A stretch of 64,000 bases of DNA, from NCBI GenBank assembly GCA_009602725.1, contig WELB01000069.1, forward strand, positions 268,678-332,677, written 5' to 3'. Of the stretch, positions 9,870 to 19,872 are shown piece after piece; the first letter of the stretch is position 1, and every line of letters begins with the position of its first letter. The notes beneath the pieces are model-generated. The model was not told the origin of the DNA, did not search any database, and was given only the letters and a program-made list of their open reading frames with translations. Position numbers and translations under genes: made by a program. The DNA comes from Spirogloea muscicola. Taxonomy: Eukaryota; Streptophyta; Zygnematophyceae; Spirogloeales; Spirogloeaceae.

Positions 9870-10078
9870 GCCTCGAACCGTACTTAGCTGCTCATACGGT
9901 GGAGCAAAGCTACTCATACCGACTGGGACTTCCAAACGGTAGAAACGTACGACCATATAAGCTACCAGCACCGTTAGCACTCTCAAACGGAGGGAACGTT
10001 ACATGTCTAGTCTCCAGGCATCGGCCAACCCATAACTGCTGCATTGACATTCCAATTATGGATAATCGTCACATCTTG

Positions 10079-10651
10079 TGTAATGAAATAGCTGTCTGGT
10101 TAAGCCACATGGCTCTGTTGGCATTACATGACCGACTATTTGGGCCAGGTGACCCGCCAGCTGGCTGGCCGGGAAGTGGCCCGCCCGGGTGCGGGCCCCG
10201 CCCGTCCCGAATTACCCTTCGCCAAGGTCCGCCCTTTCAAGGGTGGACCTTTGGCCTGCCGCAAGGCGGGCCTTGGGGCGAACCTGCTCACACCCCTGGG
10301 AGGGGGGTGGCACGGGGAAGCACTAAGGAGCCTCAGGGGCTGAGGCTCATGAATCAGTTCGAGCCAGTGAAGTCCCAGGAGCAGCCTTGCCGCTGCTCGC
10401 CCGCCGCAGCAGCCGCCGCACTGCCGCGGGCCTGCTGCGGGGCGCCCGTGGCTGCGCCCGTCAAGGGTCAGTCGCTGGTCTGCGCCCAGGAGGTGGAGCC
10501 GCCGCCGGACGGCGGCGCCACAAGGCCTGTCTTCCGCTGCGCATTGCGCTAGTGCTTCCTCGTGTGGTGGGTTGGCTCCTAAACCCACTATGTTCGAACT
10601 CAATAAGGACTCTCTCCCTCTAACTGCGTGTTCAGGGCGAGATTTACTACA
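10079..10651 (+). repeat. 5' LTR of element 2 (family A)
   Basis: 573 bp, TGTAATGAAATAGC to TTTACTACA, very similar to solo LTR A1. It follows directly on the TCTTG duplication of LTR-C. Confidence 0.9.
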
Positions 10652-10653
10652 AT

Positions 10654-10664
10654 TGGTATCAGAG
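10654..10664 (+). promoter_or_regulatory. Primer-binding site, tRNA-iMet type
   Basis: TGGTATCAGAG, three bases after the LTR end. Confidence 0.9.
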
Positions 10665-11133
10665 GCGGTCTTACATCTATCGTGCTTGTGACTTCTTGTG
10701 CTCGCTGATGATGCAAGGATCTCCTTGATATTCTGGCCTGACTTTTTTCTGTCAAAGTTGAAGTGCTTGCCAGACGTTGGTCCGTGGGACGGCTCCGCAG
10801 AAGCGCCGGGTACTGCGTCATCCTTGCGCTGTGAGCCGGTGACCAACGCCAGATTGCAGACTGATCCTTGAGGCCACTTGCTGTGTTCGCTTCTCTTGAG
10901 GTGAAGCTTGAGCTTGCAGTCTTTGTGTGGTGAGATCAGTCGTGTGACCAGCATTGCTTGTGAGCATCAGTCTTGGTCACATCGCGGCTGTCTGCCTGCC
11001 TGCTGTGGAGTTGCGCGCTGCCTTGCTTGCTCGCTCGCTGCTGCAGCAGTCTCGCGCGCCTTGTATTGCGGTGTGGCGTGTGGGCTCTGCTGACTGTCGG
11101 ATCTGTATTGATCCGTCAGTGTCCCTCAGCCAA

Positions 11134-11775
11134 GATGACTTCGCCCACGCATTCTAGCGCAAGATCCGCCCGGCCACGGACGGCAGCGCGGACGGCAGCG
11201 CGGTCCGCTGCGGGGGCAGCGACTGCGGAGGCGCGGACCGCTGCAGATGCAGCGGCGGCCGTGGCGCGGACCGCTGTGGAGGCAGCGGCTGCCGCGGAGC
11301 GGACCGCTGCGGAAGCAGCGGCTGCCGCGGAGCAGACGGCCGTGGATACGACGCCTGCTCCAGGACGGTCGGCTGTGGACACGACGGCCGTGGCGGGGCC
11401 CGATACTGTGGATCCAGTGGCCGCTGCGGGGCATGCCCTGGGAGGGTATGCCGAGCTGGGAGCCGAAGGCTTGTCGGCTTGGGAGGTGCAACGAATCGCC
11501 CTCCTCATGCAGGACCTTGCAGCAGCAGCACCTACAACGGACCCAGCCCAACACCGTCTCCATGCAGGCTTTGCTCGGAGCTTCGCACCCTCCTCGTCCG
11601 GCTGCGCGCTACAGAGCGGCGCATGCAAGAGGTGGATGCTACACTGCACCTTGGGCGCAAGAACCACGGACCCCCTGAGCATGGCCTGGCCAGGGCTCAC
11701 GCACGGCGGCATCCGCTGGGCCACGTCCACAGCGCTCGATGGGCCGGGACAACGGCAGCTTCAAGGGGAAGCGTG
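11134..11775 (+). pseudogene. gag: Truncated Gag of element 2
   Basis: Starts at ATG 11134, the position equivalent to gag of elements 1 and 4. The N-terminal half is an Ala/Thr/Glu-rich repeat (ERTAAEAAAAAEQTAVDTT and similar) instead of the HAQAG repeat. The conserved stretch GLSAWEVQRIALLMQDLAA aligns with GLSAGDLQRVALLTQDL of element 4. After about residue 190 the frame leaves gag: the zinc knuckle is deleted and the frame ends in the first unit of a 145-bp triplication. Confidence 0.75.
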
Positions 11776-12135
11776 AGTGCCTAGCCCTCGCCTCTGGGCG
11801 CCACATCATTCAGCCAGACGCAATTGAGCTGTTTGATCAGGGAGTGCACGGCGGCATCCGCTGGGCCACGTCCCCAGCGCCCGATGGGCCGGGACAACTG
11901 CAGCTTCAAGGGGAAGCGTGAGTGCCTAGCCCTCGCCTCTGGGCGCCACATCATTCAGCCAGACGCACTTGAGCTGTTTGATCAGGGAGTGCACGGCGGC
12001 ATCCGCTGGGTCACGTCCACAGCGCCCGATGGGCCAGGACAACGGCAGCTTCAAGGGGAAGCGTGAGTGCCTAGCCCTCGCCTCTGGGCGCCACATCATT
12101 CAGCCAGACGCACTTGAGCTATTTGATCTTGCTGG
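11701..12135 (+). repeat. 145-bp tandem triplication
   Basis: Units begin at 11701, 11846 and 11991 (GCACGGCGGCATCCG each time), exact period 145. The unit spans the gag-protease linker (CGTGAGTGCCTAGCCCTCGC and AGACGCACTTGAGCTGTTTG). As 145 is not a multiple of three, each added copy shifts the frame. Confidence 0.9.
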
Positions 12136-12760
12136 CCTTGTTTGCCCGTCAACCAACGTACCGGTTGTACGCACAATTTCTGCATTATTGCAAGGTCTGG
12201 AGGCCGGAGTTCTTCTATTTGTGTGGGTTGCCCACAACGACTTGCAAGACGCTGCTGACGTTCACTTGAGCTGGCCTGAGCGCCGTGAGGCTGAAGAAAT
12301 GCTGTTCTTCATTGTGCCGCAGAGGCACGGCGTACCTAATCGAGCTCCGCTGGGGATGGACCTGCTGTGCTCGCACGAGGCAGGTCACAGGCTCCTTAGG
12401 CGTAGCGTCGATGCTTATGAGCATAGGCCTTGCCCGACTGCGGTTAGGGTCTACGTTGCTCGCACCCCATTCCTGGGCAGCGTCCATGGTGGACATACTA
12501 TGCTGTTTGAGGGGCTGGTTGCTACGGCACCAGCTAGGTTCCTCGTAGACTCAGGGGGCCTCAGTATCCTTCGTGAGTAGGGATTTGGTGTGCTCCGCTG
12601 GCTTGCATCTGCAGGCAGACGGTCTATCTAATGTGCCAATAGCCAATGGAAAGCCCACCACTGTGCTGGGTTTATGCTCAATTCCAATTCAGCAGTATAA
12701 AGCCGAGGTGCTTTGTTACGCTATTGCGCTTACGGTCGCATTTGGCGTGATCATTGTGAA
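12075..12760 (+). pseudogene. pol: Protease region of element 2
   Basis: Encodes LFDLAGLVCPSTNVPVV, AHNDLQDAADVHLSWPERR and HEAGHRLLRRSVDA, which match the protease-upstream region of elements 1 and 4. The active-site motif reads FLVDSGG because one extra G shifts the frame at about 12557. The next frame resumes SFVSRDLVCSAGLHLQADGL. No active protease can be produced. Confidence 0.8.
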
Positions 12761-13545
12761 TTGCTTGGCTTTTTGCTCCACCAGCATCCTCGATTTGCAC
12801 GCCAGACTTGCACTGTCCATCGTCTCGACAAATGCAGTCTCAGGTCGACGACCTGCTGGCGTCCTTTCAATTGCCATACGCAGCGCCCATTCTTTTTGTC
12901 AAAAGGAGACTGAGTGTCTACGCATGTGCAGTGATTATCGGGCTTTGCTGGCTGTGGTGCACGCATAACGCACAATTCAATTTCCAATGGGTTTATTGCC
13001 CTGGACGGCTTGATGTTGGGGACCCTGTGCGTCCCGACATTCGCGGAGCTGATGCGTTGGCTGCCTTGAACGCTTCTGGAGTGCGGGCTGCAGGGCTGCG
13101 TCCGACTCGTCGAGCTTCTCGTCAACTCACAGCTGACCTCTCTGAGCTCTCTGTCCTATCCGTCAAGGGTGTGGCAAAGAATCATGGTTTGCTGAACACG
13201 CCAACGTCAGCGTCCTCAACTATGGTCAGCATCCCCGAGCTCCACTTCAGGGGGGGAGGCCGGAACGAGTTCCCGCCGCGGTAGCCTTTATTGGGACCCT
13301 CTTGCAGGCTCAGAGCTGAGCTGGGCATCTCTTGGAAATTGCCCAGAGTCGCCAGAGGCTTATGCTGCCAAACATCGGAAGGATCTGTCCTTCAATCTTG
13401 GTGCTCAAGTGCTACTAAGCACGGAGTACTATCTGATGAAGTGTCTCGGGTATGGGCCTGAGCACTGAACGTGGAAACCTGTGGTCAATTTGGCAAATTG
13501 TCCAGGTGACATTTCTCTTGGTGTTCCCGAGGACGTGAACACCAG
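12761..13545 (+). pseudogene. pol: Collapsed pol remnants of element 2
   Basis: Three separated scraps are joined by deletions. One is a reverse transcriptase start (MQSQVDDLLA, PYAAPILFVK) near 12832-12950. The second is the RNase H end ([28 protein letters not shown]) near 12972-13130. The third is integrase tail and 3' leader sequence near 13215-13555. The catalytic YLDD, most of RNase H and the integrase core are missing. Confidence 0.75.
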
Positions 13546-13558
13546 AGTGGGGAGGTAT

Positions 13559-14129
13559 GTGATGAAACAGCTGTCTGGTGAAGCCACATGGCTCTGTTGG
13601 CGTTACATGACCGACTATTTGGGCCAGTTGACCCGCCAGCTGGCTGGCCGGGAAGTGGCCCGCCCGGGTGCGGGCCCCGCCCGTCCCGACTTACCCTTCG
13701 CCAAGGTCCGCCCTTTCAAGGGTGGACCTTTGGCCTGCCGCAAGGCGGGCCTTGGGGTGAACCTGCTCACACCCCTGGAGGGGGGGTGGCACGGGGAAGC
13801 ACCAAGGAGCCTCAGGGGCTGAGGCTCATAAATCAGTTCGAGCCAGTGAAGTCCCAGGAGCAGCCTTGCCGCTGCTCGCCGCCGCAGCAGCCGCCGCACT
13901 GCCGCGGGCCTGCTGCGGGGCGCCCATGGCTGCGCCCGTCAAGGGCCAGTCGCTGGTCTGCGCCCAGGAGGTGGAGTCGCCGCCGGACGGCGGCGCCACA
14001 GGGCCTGTCTTTCGCTGCGCATTGCGCTAGTGCTTCCTGGTGTAGTGGGTTGGCTCCTAAACCCACTATGTTCGAACTCAATAAGGACTCTCTCCCTCTG
14101 ACTGCGTGTTCAGGGCGAGATTTACTACA
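13559..14129 (+). repeat. 3' LTR of element 2 (family A)
   Basis: 571 bp, TGTGATGAAACAGC to TTTACTACA. It is preceded by the GAGTGGGGAGGTA polypurine-rich stretch that also precedes the LTR at 30278, the probable plus-strand primer site. Confidence 0.85.
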
Positions 14130-15444
14130 TGCCCTGTGGTGCTGCCGCCAAACAGCGGCTTCACCCACGGGCACACGCCGTAGCCTTACCTCCCGCAGGA
14201 CGCCGCCAAGGTCCGCAAGAGCAGCCAGCAACGAGCTGCGCGGGGCAGCGGTCTACAGCAGCAGGCAGCCGCAGGGCTGCGCGCCTCTCCGAGCGTCACT
14301 GAGTCCCCAGCCCCCACGTCGGGTCTTCCTCTGCTCGTGCAATAGTCAGTGCTTCTCCGTGCCACCCCCCCTCAAGGGTGTATGGGGGTCGCCCCAAGGC
14401 TCGCCCACGAGGAGCGTGCCTGACGAGGGATGTAACGTTCCCAGGTTTGTGAGCGCCTAACAGTGTTGTTAACGCTTACCTGGTGTTCATTTGGCCGTTG
14501 GTGCCGGACGGCACGAACCGCCCTGGCACTCGTGCCGTTGTCGTTCCGTCCAGGTTCGTCCGGGTGGCCTCGCATGCTCCCGTCATGCTCGGCCCCGACA
14601 TGCTCGGCGGCCTGCGTGGGCCCGGACGCCCCCGGCGGCATGGCCGCCCGCGGCCATGCTCGGTGGCATGCCTGCCGCGGCCATGCTCGGCGCCATGGCG
14701 CCTGCTGGAGACAGCTCATGGTTCCCTCGTCAGGCACGCTCCTCGCGAGCGAGCCTTGGGGGCGACCCCCATACACTCGGGAGGGCGGGTGGCACGGAGA
14801 AGCACTGACTATTGCACGAGCAGAGAGAGACCCGACCCGGGGGCTGGGGACTCAGTGACGCTCGGAGAGGCGCGCAGCCCTGCGGCTGCCTGCTGCTGTA
14901 GACCGCTGCCCCGCGCGGCTCGTTGCCGGCTGCTCTTGCGGACCTTGGCGGCGTCCTGCGGGAGGTAAGGCTACAGCGTGTGCCCGTGGGTGAAGCCGCT
15001 ATTTAGCGGCAGCACCACAGGGCAAGTCTTTTGCTGTGTCGGAGTGCTTCCTCGTGGCGGGTGGTTGTCCCTAAATCCCCAAGCACTCAGTCCAATAAGG
15101 ACGCATTCGGCTCTAACCTGCCTGTTTAGGTCCGACGCTACAAGGGAACCATGAGCTGTCTCCAGCAGGCGCCATGGCGCCCAGCATGGCCGCGGCGGGC
15201 ATGCCGCCGAGCATGGCCGCGGGCGGCCATGCCGCCCGGGGCGTCCGGGCCACACATGCTGCCGAGCATGTCTGACTGAGCATGACGGGAGCATGCCAGG
15301 CCACCCGGACGAACCCGGACGGAACGAACGACAAAGGCACGAGTGCCGGGGCGGGTCGTACCGGCGAACGGGACGAACGGTCAAAAGAACATCATGTAAG
15401 CGTGAACGACACCGTCAGGGGCTCACATACCGGGGAACGTTACA
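14130..15444 (-). mobile_element. LTR family F, reversed, 3'-truncated and split
   Basis: The minus strand reads from TGTAACGTTCCCCGG at 15444 down to a break at 14130, where roughly the last 110 bp of the family are missing and LTR-A of element 2 abuts. It is split by a forward family-F solo LTR. Its outer end (15445) joins the 3' half of another LTR-A. Confidence 0.75.
14431..15142 (+). mobile_element. Solo LTR, family F, inside a reversed copy of itself
   Basis: 712 bp, TGTAACGTTCCCAGG to CGACGCTACA, with a perfect duplication AGGGA (14426-14430 and 15143-15147). Forward and reversed copies together make a large imperfect inverted repeat. Confidence 0.9.
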
Positions 15445-15678
15445 GCCTTGCCGCTGCTCGCCGCCGCAGCCGCCGCCGCACTCTGCTGCGGGGCTTGCTG
15501 CGCCGGCCTGCGCCCAGGAGGTGGAGTCGCCGCCGGACCGCGGCAACACAGGGCCTGTCTTCCGCTGCGCCGATGCGCTAGTGCTTTGTCTGTGTAGTGG
15601 GTTGGTCCCTAAATCTTCTACAGCCGAACTCAATATGGACATCTCTCCCTTAATGCGTGTGTAGGGGCGTTCACAACA
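15445..15678 (+). repeat. LTR-A 3' fragment
   Basis: Begins in the middle of the LTR (GCCTTGCCGCTGCTCGCCG) and ends GTTCACAACA. The left part is missing at the junction with LTR-F. Confidence 0.75.
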
Positions 15679-16083
15679 TTATCATACCCCCAAACAGCAA
15701 AGTTGTAAAAGCAGACTTGAGGGAGGGCATCAGGCGAGAGTCCAGAACAGCTCCTGGCCGACAGTCAGGTTGCCGCCCACCTGCGGCGCCGGGTGCTATG
15801 CCGTGCTTCATAGGCCAGCTACACATCGGGCACAGGTGGTTACGCAGGCAAAATACTGACCAGGCAGTGAAGCTTGCCGCCGGGAAGAAGAGCCACTCAG
15901 CATCTATATACTCGGTGCGTGGAGAATGTCGAAGGCGAAAGGGTGGCACACCTGCCGCCTCGCCTGGCTATTGTGACACTTAGCTAGGCAATCCCGTTCT
16001 TGTCAATGTTCTCAGTGACAGCAATGCAGTTACCATGTCTCCGGCACTGTTGGCACTCTTAAACAGAGGGAACGTTCCATGGA
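15679..16083. other. Unassigned sequence with LTR-E end remnant
   Basis: No gene is recognisable. Near 16037-16076 the segment GGCACTCTTAAACAGAGGGA resembles the terminal bases of LTR-E (AGCACTCTCAAACGGAGGGA), so a broken LTR-E edge probably abuts the pol remnant. Confidence 0.4.
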
Positions 16084-18282
16084 AGGTGTGGACTTCACAA
16101 TAGGCACGAAGCATTGCCCGTTGACGTACTCCCACACTTAACAGCACCTGACAAGGCGACAAGCTCGGTCTGCTGAATGCATGGCACAATCCCGCTTCCA
16201 GTGGGAGTACGCCCTGGAAACCATAGTGTTGCGGACCCTGTGAGCCGCAACATTGCAGGGGCTGCTGCAGTGCTTGCTTCGAACCCGTTGCGAGATGCGG
16301 ATGCAGGCATGCGTCCTACTCGTGGCGCTTCTTGGCAAAAGACTGCCAACCTCTCTGATGTATACATGCGTATTCGCGATGGGTATGGAAGAGACCCTTG
16401 GTTCGCGGAGGCAACCCACGTACGTGCACTCTCCAATGACATTCGCTTTTGGTGGCACGGCGACGCCATTGTGGTTCCGGACTACAATGCCGTGCGGAGC
16501 ACTATCATGCAGGAGCTGCATGACACGCCATACAGCGGTCATCTAGCAGTCAGCAAGACCAAGAAGGCTGTGAGGCGCCTTTTTTGGTGGCCGGGCATTC
16601 CAGCCCAGGTACATGTTTTTGTCAAAAGCTGTGCCACATGCCAGCGAAGCAAGGCTATATAACTGGCAAGCCAGCCGGCTTACTTGAACCCCTGAAAGTT
16701 TCTAAGAGAAATTGGGCTGATCTAAGTGTTGATTTTCACACAGTTGCCTAAGATGCGTAATGAATCCGATGCCATTATCGTCTTTGTGGACCGTTGACCA
16801 AATGGTGCATTTTGCTTCCACGACTACGCGGGCATCGCCGAAGGAGTTCGCTGGCATCTTTGTGGATAAGGTGTGGAAGCTGCATGGAGTACCCGAAAGG
16901 ATGTCTCGGACCGCGATCCTCTCGATTTACGGGTCACTTTTGGGAGAAAGTATGCAGACTTATTGGCACTTAGCGGGCCATGTTCACAGCCTTCCATCCC
17001 CAAACCGATGGCCAAGCCGAGAGGATAAATAGGGTCCTGGAGGACGTGCTCCGGCATTTAGTCAGCCCAAGTCAGACGGACTGGGATGAATTTGAAGCTC
17101 CGCGTGTGCGGTGGACAATGCCTATCATGAGTCACCAGCGAGACGCCCTTTCTTCCTCAACTACGGTCAGCATCCCCGAGCATCTTTGCAGGGTGGGATG
17201 CCGGAACGCGTTCCCGCCGCTTTCGCCTTTGCTGGAGCCCTCTTGGAGACCCAACGACGACGTTGGTGCTCAGGTACTGCTAAGTACAAAGAACCTATCC
17301 TTGCGGGGCAGTGGGTACGCGCAAGTCGCTACCCAAGTGGATTGGATCTTTCCCCGTGGTACGCCTTGTTGGCAAGGTGTCCTACGAGCTCGGTACACCG
17401 GTACAGTGAAAGACTCACAATGTCTCCCACGTATCCCAGCTCCGGGCCTTCCATTCGGATGGCCGCGTCCAACCGCCCCCACCTCCTATCTTGCTCGAGG
17501 ATGAGGTTGAGTACGAGGAGGAGGATATTGTCACACCGGGACAAATTCCGTGGGCGTAAAGACCCATGAGTATCTCGTGAAGTGGCTAGGCTATGGGTGT
17601 AATGAACCAGCCGTTTGGTTAAGCCACATGGCTCTGTTGGCATTACATGACCGCCCATTTCGAACAGTGGCCCGCCAGGTGGCGGGCTGGTTTGCCGGGC
17701 AGGTCCTGCCCAGAGGCGGGCCCCGCCCGTGCCAAAATACCCTCGCCAGGATCCACCCGTTGGAGGGAGGACCTTTGGCCTGCCGCAAGGCGGGCCTTGG
17801 GGCGACCCGCTCACACCCCTGGAGGGGGGAGGGCACGGGGAAGCACGAGGAGCCTTGGGGGCTGAGGCTCGACAGGGATTTCGGACCGGTGAAGCCCAGG
17901 AGCAACCTTGCCGCTGCTCGCCGCCGCAGCCGCCGCCGCAGCCTGCTGCAAAGCTCGCTGCGGGGAGTCCGTGGCTGCGCCCGTAAAGGGCCAGTTGCTG
18001 GCTCGCGCCCAGGAGGTGGAGTCGCCGCCGGACAGCGGCGCCACAGGGCCTGTCTTCCGCTGCGCTATGCGCTAGTGCTTTGCCGTGTAGTGGGTTGGTC
18101 CCTCAATCCCCTGCAGCCGAACTTAACAAGGACGACTCACCCTAACTGCGTGTGTAGGGGCGAGTTCACTACAATGGGCCTGAGCACATCACGTGGGAGC
18201 CTGCCGCCAATCTTGCCCGGCTGCTCTTCGGGACTACTTCGCGCAGGGTGGTACCTCCCCTCCTGTACATAGAGGCCGCAAC
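16084..18282 (+). pseudogene. pol: RNase H, integrase and chromodomain remnant, element 3
   Basis: Begins in RNase H (HCPLTYSHT with a stop, then LTRRQARSAECMAQ), then the longest open piece 16177-16662. That piece has DGYGRDPWFAEATH, the HHCC module (LHDTPYSGHLAVSK, CATCQRSK) and the integrase N-terminal fold. Beyond it the catalytic core is in several frames (LSVDF, SDRDP). The chromodomain is recognisable across the LTR-A5 insertion: EYLVKWLGYG before it and PEHITWEPAANLAR after it. The internal region is related to element 1, but the 3' LTR downstream is family B. Confidence 0.85.
17598..18173 (+). mobile_element. Solo LTR, family A (A5), inside a chromodomain
   Basis: 576 bp, TGTAATGAACCAGC to GTTCACTACA, with the perfect duplication ATGGG (17593-17597 and 18174-18178). 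Removing the LTR and one ATGGG restores the chromodomain reading of element 3, so the insertion occurred in already integrated element 3. Confidence 0.9.
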
Positions 18283-19801
18283 TGTAGTGAACTACGCTCT
18301 AAATACGTCTGTTAAGAGAGAAGTCCTTATTGAGTTCGAACATAGTGGGTTTAGGAGCCAACCCACTCACCAGGAAGCACTAGCGCAATGCGCAGCAGAA
18401 GACAGGCCCTGTGGCGCCGGCGTCCGGCGGCGACTCCACCTCCTCGGCGCAGAGCAGCGACTGGCCCTGGACGGGCACAGCCACGGGCGCCCGCAGCAGG
18501 CCCGCAGCAGTGCGGCGGCTGCTGCGGCGGCGAGCAGCGGCAAGGCTGCCCCTGGGGCTTCACTGGCTCGAACTGATTGTTGAGCCTCCGCTTCCAAGGC
18601 TCCTTATGCTTCCCAGTGCCACCCCCCCTCCAGGGTGTGCGCGTGAAGCATTCCTGACCCTTAAGACACAGTCGAGGGTCAATTATGTCCTGATTGAGTT
18701 CGGTCGTTGGGGTTTTGAGACAAACCCCCAGCACAGCGAAGCACCACGTGTATCACACAGCGGAAGTCTTGGCCTGAGATGCTGCCGACATCCAGCAGCT
18801 CACCTCTCAAGTGCGGGCCAGCGACTGCAGTCACAGTCTTACTCACAGAGAGCCGATGAAGATCCGCCACGACGGGATGCGGCGACGGGCTGCGGCAGCA
18901 GGCAGCAGCAGGGCTGCGTCGGCGGGCTGCGGCAGCAGGCGGCAGCAGGGCTGCGCCTCTCTCTCGCGGGCTTCACTCAGATTGACCGCGTTACCCGAGT
19001 CTGCTCTCAGCCCTACTTGTAGTGCTTCACATGCCACCCTCCCCAGGGGTCTCTAGGAGGTCCGTCTCAGGGCCCACCTCGGGAAGGCGGGCCCGACAAG
19101 GGGAATCTAGTACGTGGCCAGGCCACGCGGCTTCCTTCTGGAAGTGGCGGCCAGTGGCGGCCAGTGGCGGCCAATGGCGGCCAGCCTGCGGCGCCGCCGA
19201 GCGGCGGCGCCCTGCGGCGCCGGCTTGCGGCGCCGCCAGTGCGTCACGGGTGTGGCGCGGCGTCACGGGCGCGCCACACGTGTCACATACATGTCATTAC
19301 GGGTGTGTCCGCAGATACCAGAATATGCCGAGGAGCTTCTCTCCGGAAGTCCAGGATTCGCCACCTCTGCTGGAGGCGGCGCGCCTGTGCGTCACATCGC
19401 TGACAGGCGCGTCACACCGCGCGTCACCTCGCGCGAGTCACTCGCGCGTCACATGCGCGTCGCACACGTCAGGCACGTGCGCGTCAGTGGGTTACACGGT
19501 AGCGCTTAAGTCGGAGTTAAGCGTCCCGTAACGGCGGGGACATTACAGCGCGGGTCGCCCCAAGGCCCACCTTGCGGCGGGCCCAAAGATCCTCCCTTGA
19601 ATGGGCGGACCTTGGCGAAGGGTAATTCATGACGGGCGGGAGCCGTCTCCGGGCGGAAACCGTTTCTGGGCGGATACAGTCTCTGGGCGGGCCACTTGCC
19701 CAGCCAGCCAGCCCGCCTGCTGGCGGGTAACCTGGCCCAAAGAGCCACTCATGTAATGTCAACAGAGCCATGTGGCTTAACCAGACGGCTGGTTCATTAC
19801 A
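18283..19801 (-). mobile_element. Solo LTR, family A (A6), reversed, split by LTR-D
   Basis: The minus strand runs from TGTAATGAACCAGCC (19801) to TTCACTACA (18283). Flanks are GCAAC (18278-18282) and ACAAC (19802-19806), a duplication with one mismatch that suggests age. The flanks join into the 3' leader of element 3 (GAGGCCGCAAC then CGTCGG). Interrupted at 18644-19547 by LTR-D. Confidence 0.8.
18644..19547 (-). mobile_element. Solo LTR, family D, reversed
   Basis: 904 bp; minus strand TGTAATGTCCCCGCC to GGAATGCTTCA. Perfect duplication GCGCG (18639-18643 and 19548-19552) inside LTR-A6. A truncated forward copy lies at 25158-25288. Its U3 holds many CGTCAC/GTGACG words (19240-19500), clustered GGCGCC palindromes and a (AGTGGCGGCC)n run at 19145-19184. 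Confidence 0.85.
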
Positions 19802-19872
19802 ACAACCGTCGGATGTAAGCTCCTTTCATTGTCTCCTGTTCCCGCGGACGTGAACATCTAAGTGGGGAGGAA

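Larger units (their letters stand above)
8361..10003 (-). mobile_element. Solo LTR, family E, reversed and split by LTR-B
   Basis: On the minus strand it runs from TGTAACGTTCCCTCC (10003) to GATGCCACA (8361). The flanks carry the perfect duplication TGTCT (8356-8360 and 10004-10008). The uninterrupted target ATGAGGTGTCTAGTCTCC is seen in the other LTR-C copy near 25134, which confirms the insertion site. About 825 bp remain once LTR-B is removed. It contains a tandem array at 8820-9006. Confidence 0.85.
7727..10073 (+). mobile_element. Solo LTR, family C, split by nested insertions
   Basis: Starts TGTAACGAATGC and ends CGTCACA, flanked by the exact 5-bp duplication TCTTG (7722-7726 and 10074-10078). 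About 699 bp remain after removing the LTR-E nest. A second copy of the family lies at 24621-25157, sharing the GCTGTGGATCGCC opening and the GGTCCAGGGGTCCGAGG block. No primer-binding site or coding region adjoins it. Its insertion disrupted the chromodomain of element 1. Confidence 0.8.
10079..14129 (+). mobile_element. Ty3/gypsy element 2, internally deleted, two family-A LTRs
   Basis: 5' LTR 10079-10651 and 3' LTR 13559-14129 enclose a collapsed internal region of about 2.9 kb. It has gag, protease, and scraps of reverse transcriptase, RNase H and integrase. The flanks do not match (TCTTG on the left, TGCCC on the right), so one side was rearranged after insertion. The right LTR abuts a truncated reversed LTR-F without any spacer. 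Confidence 0.85.
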
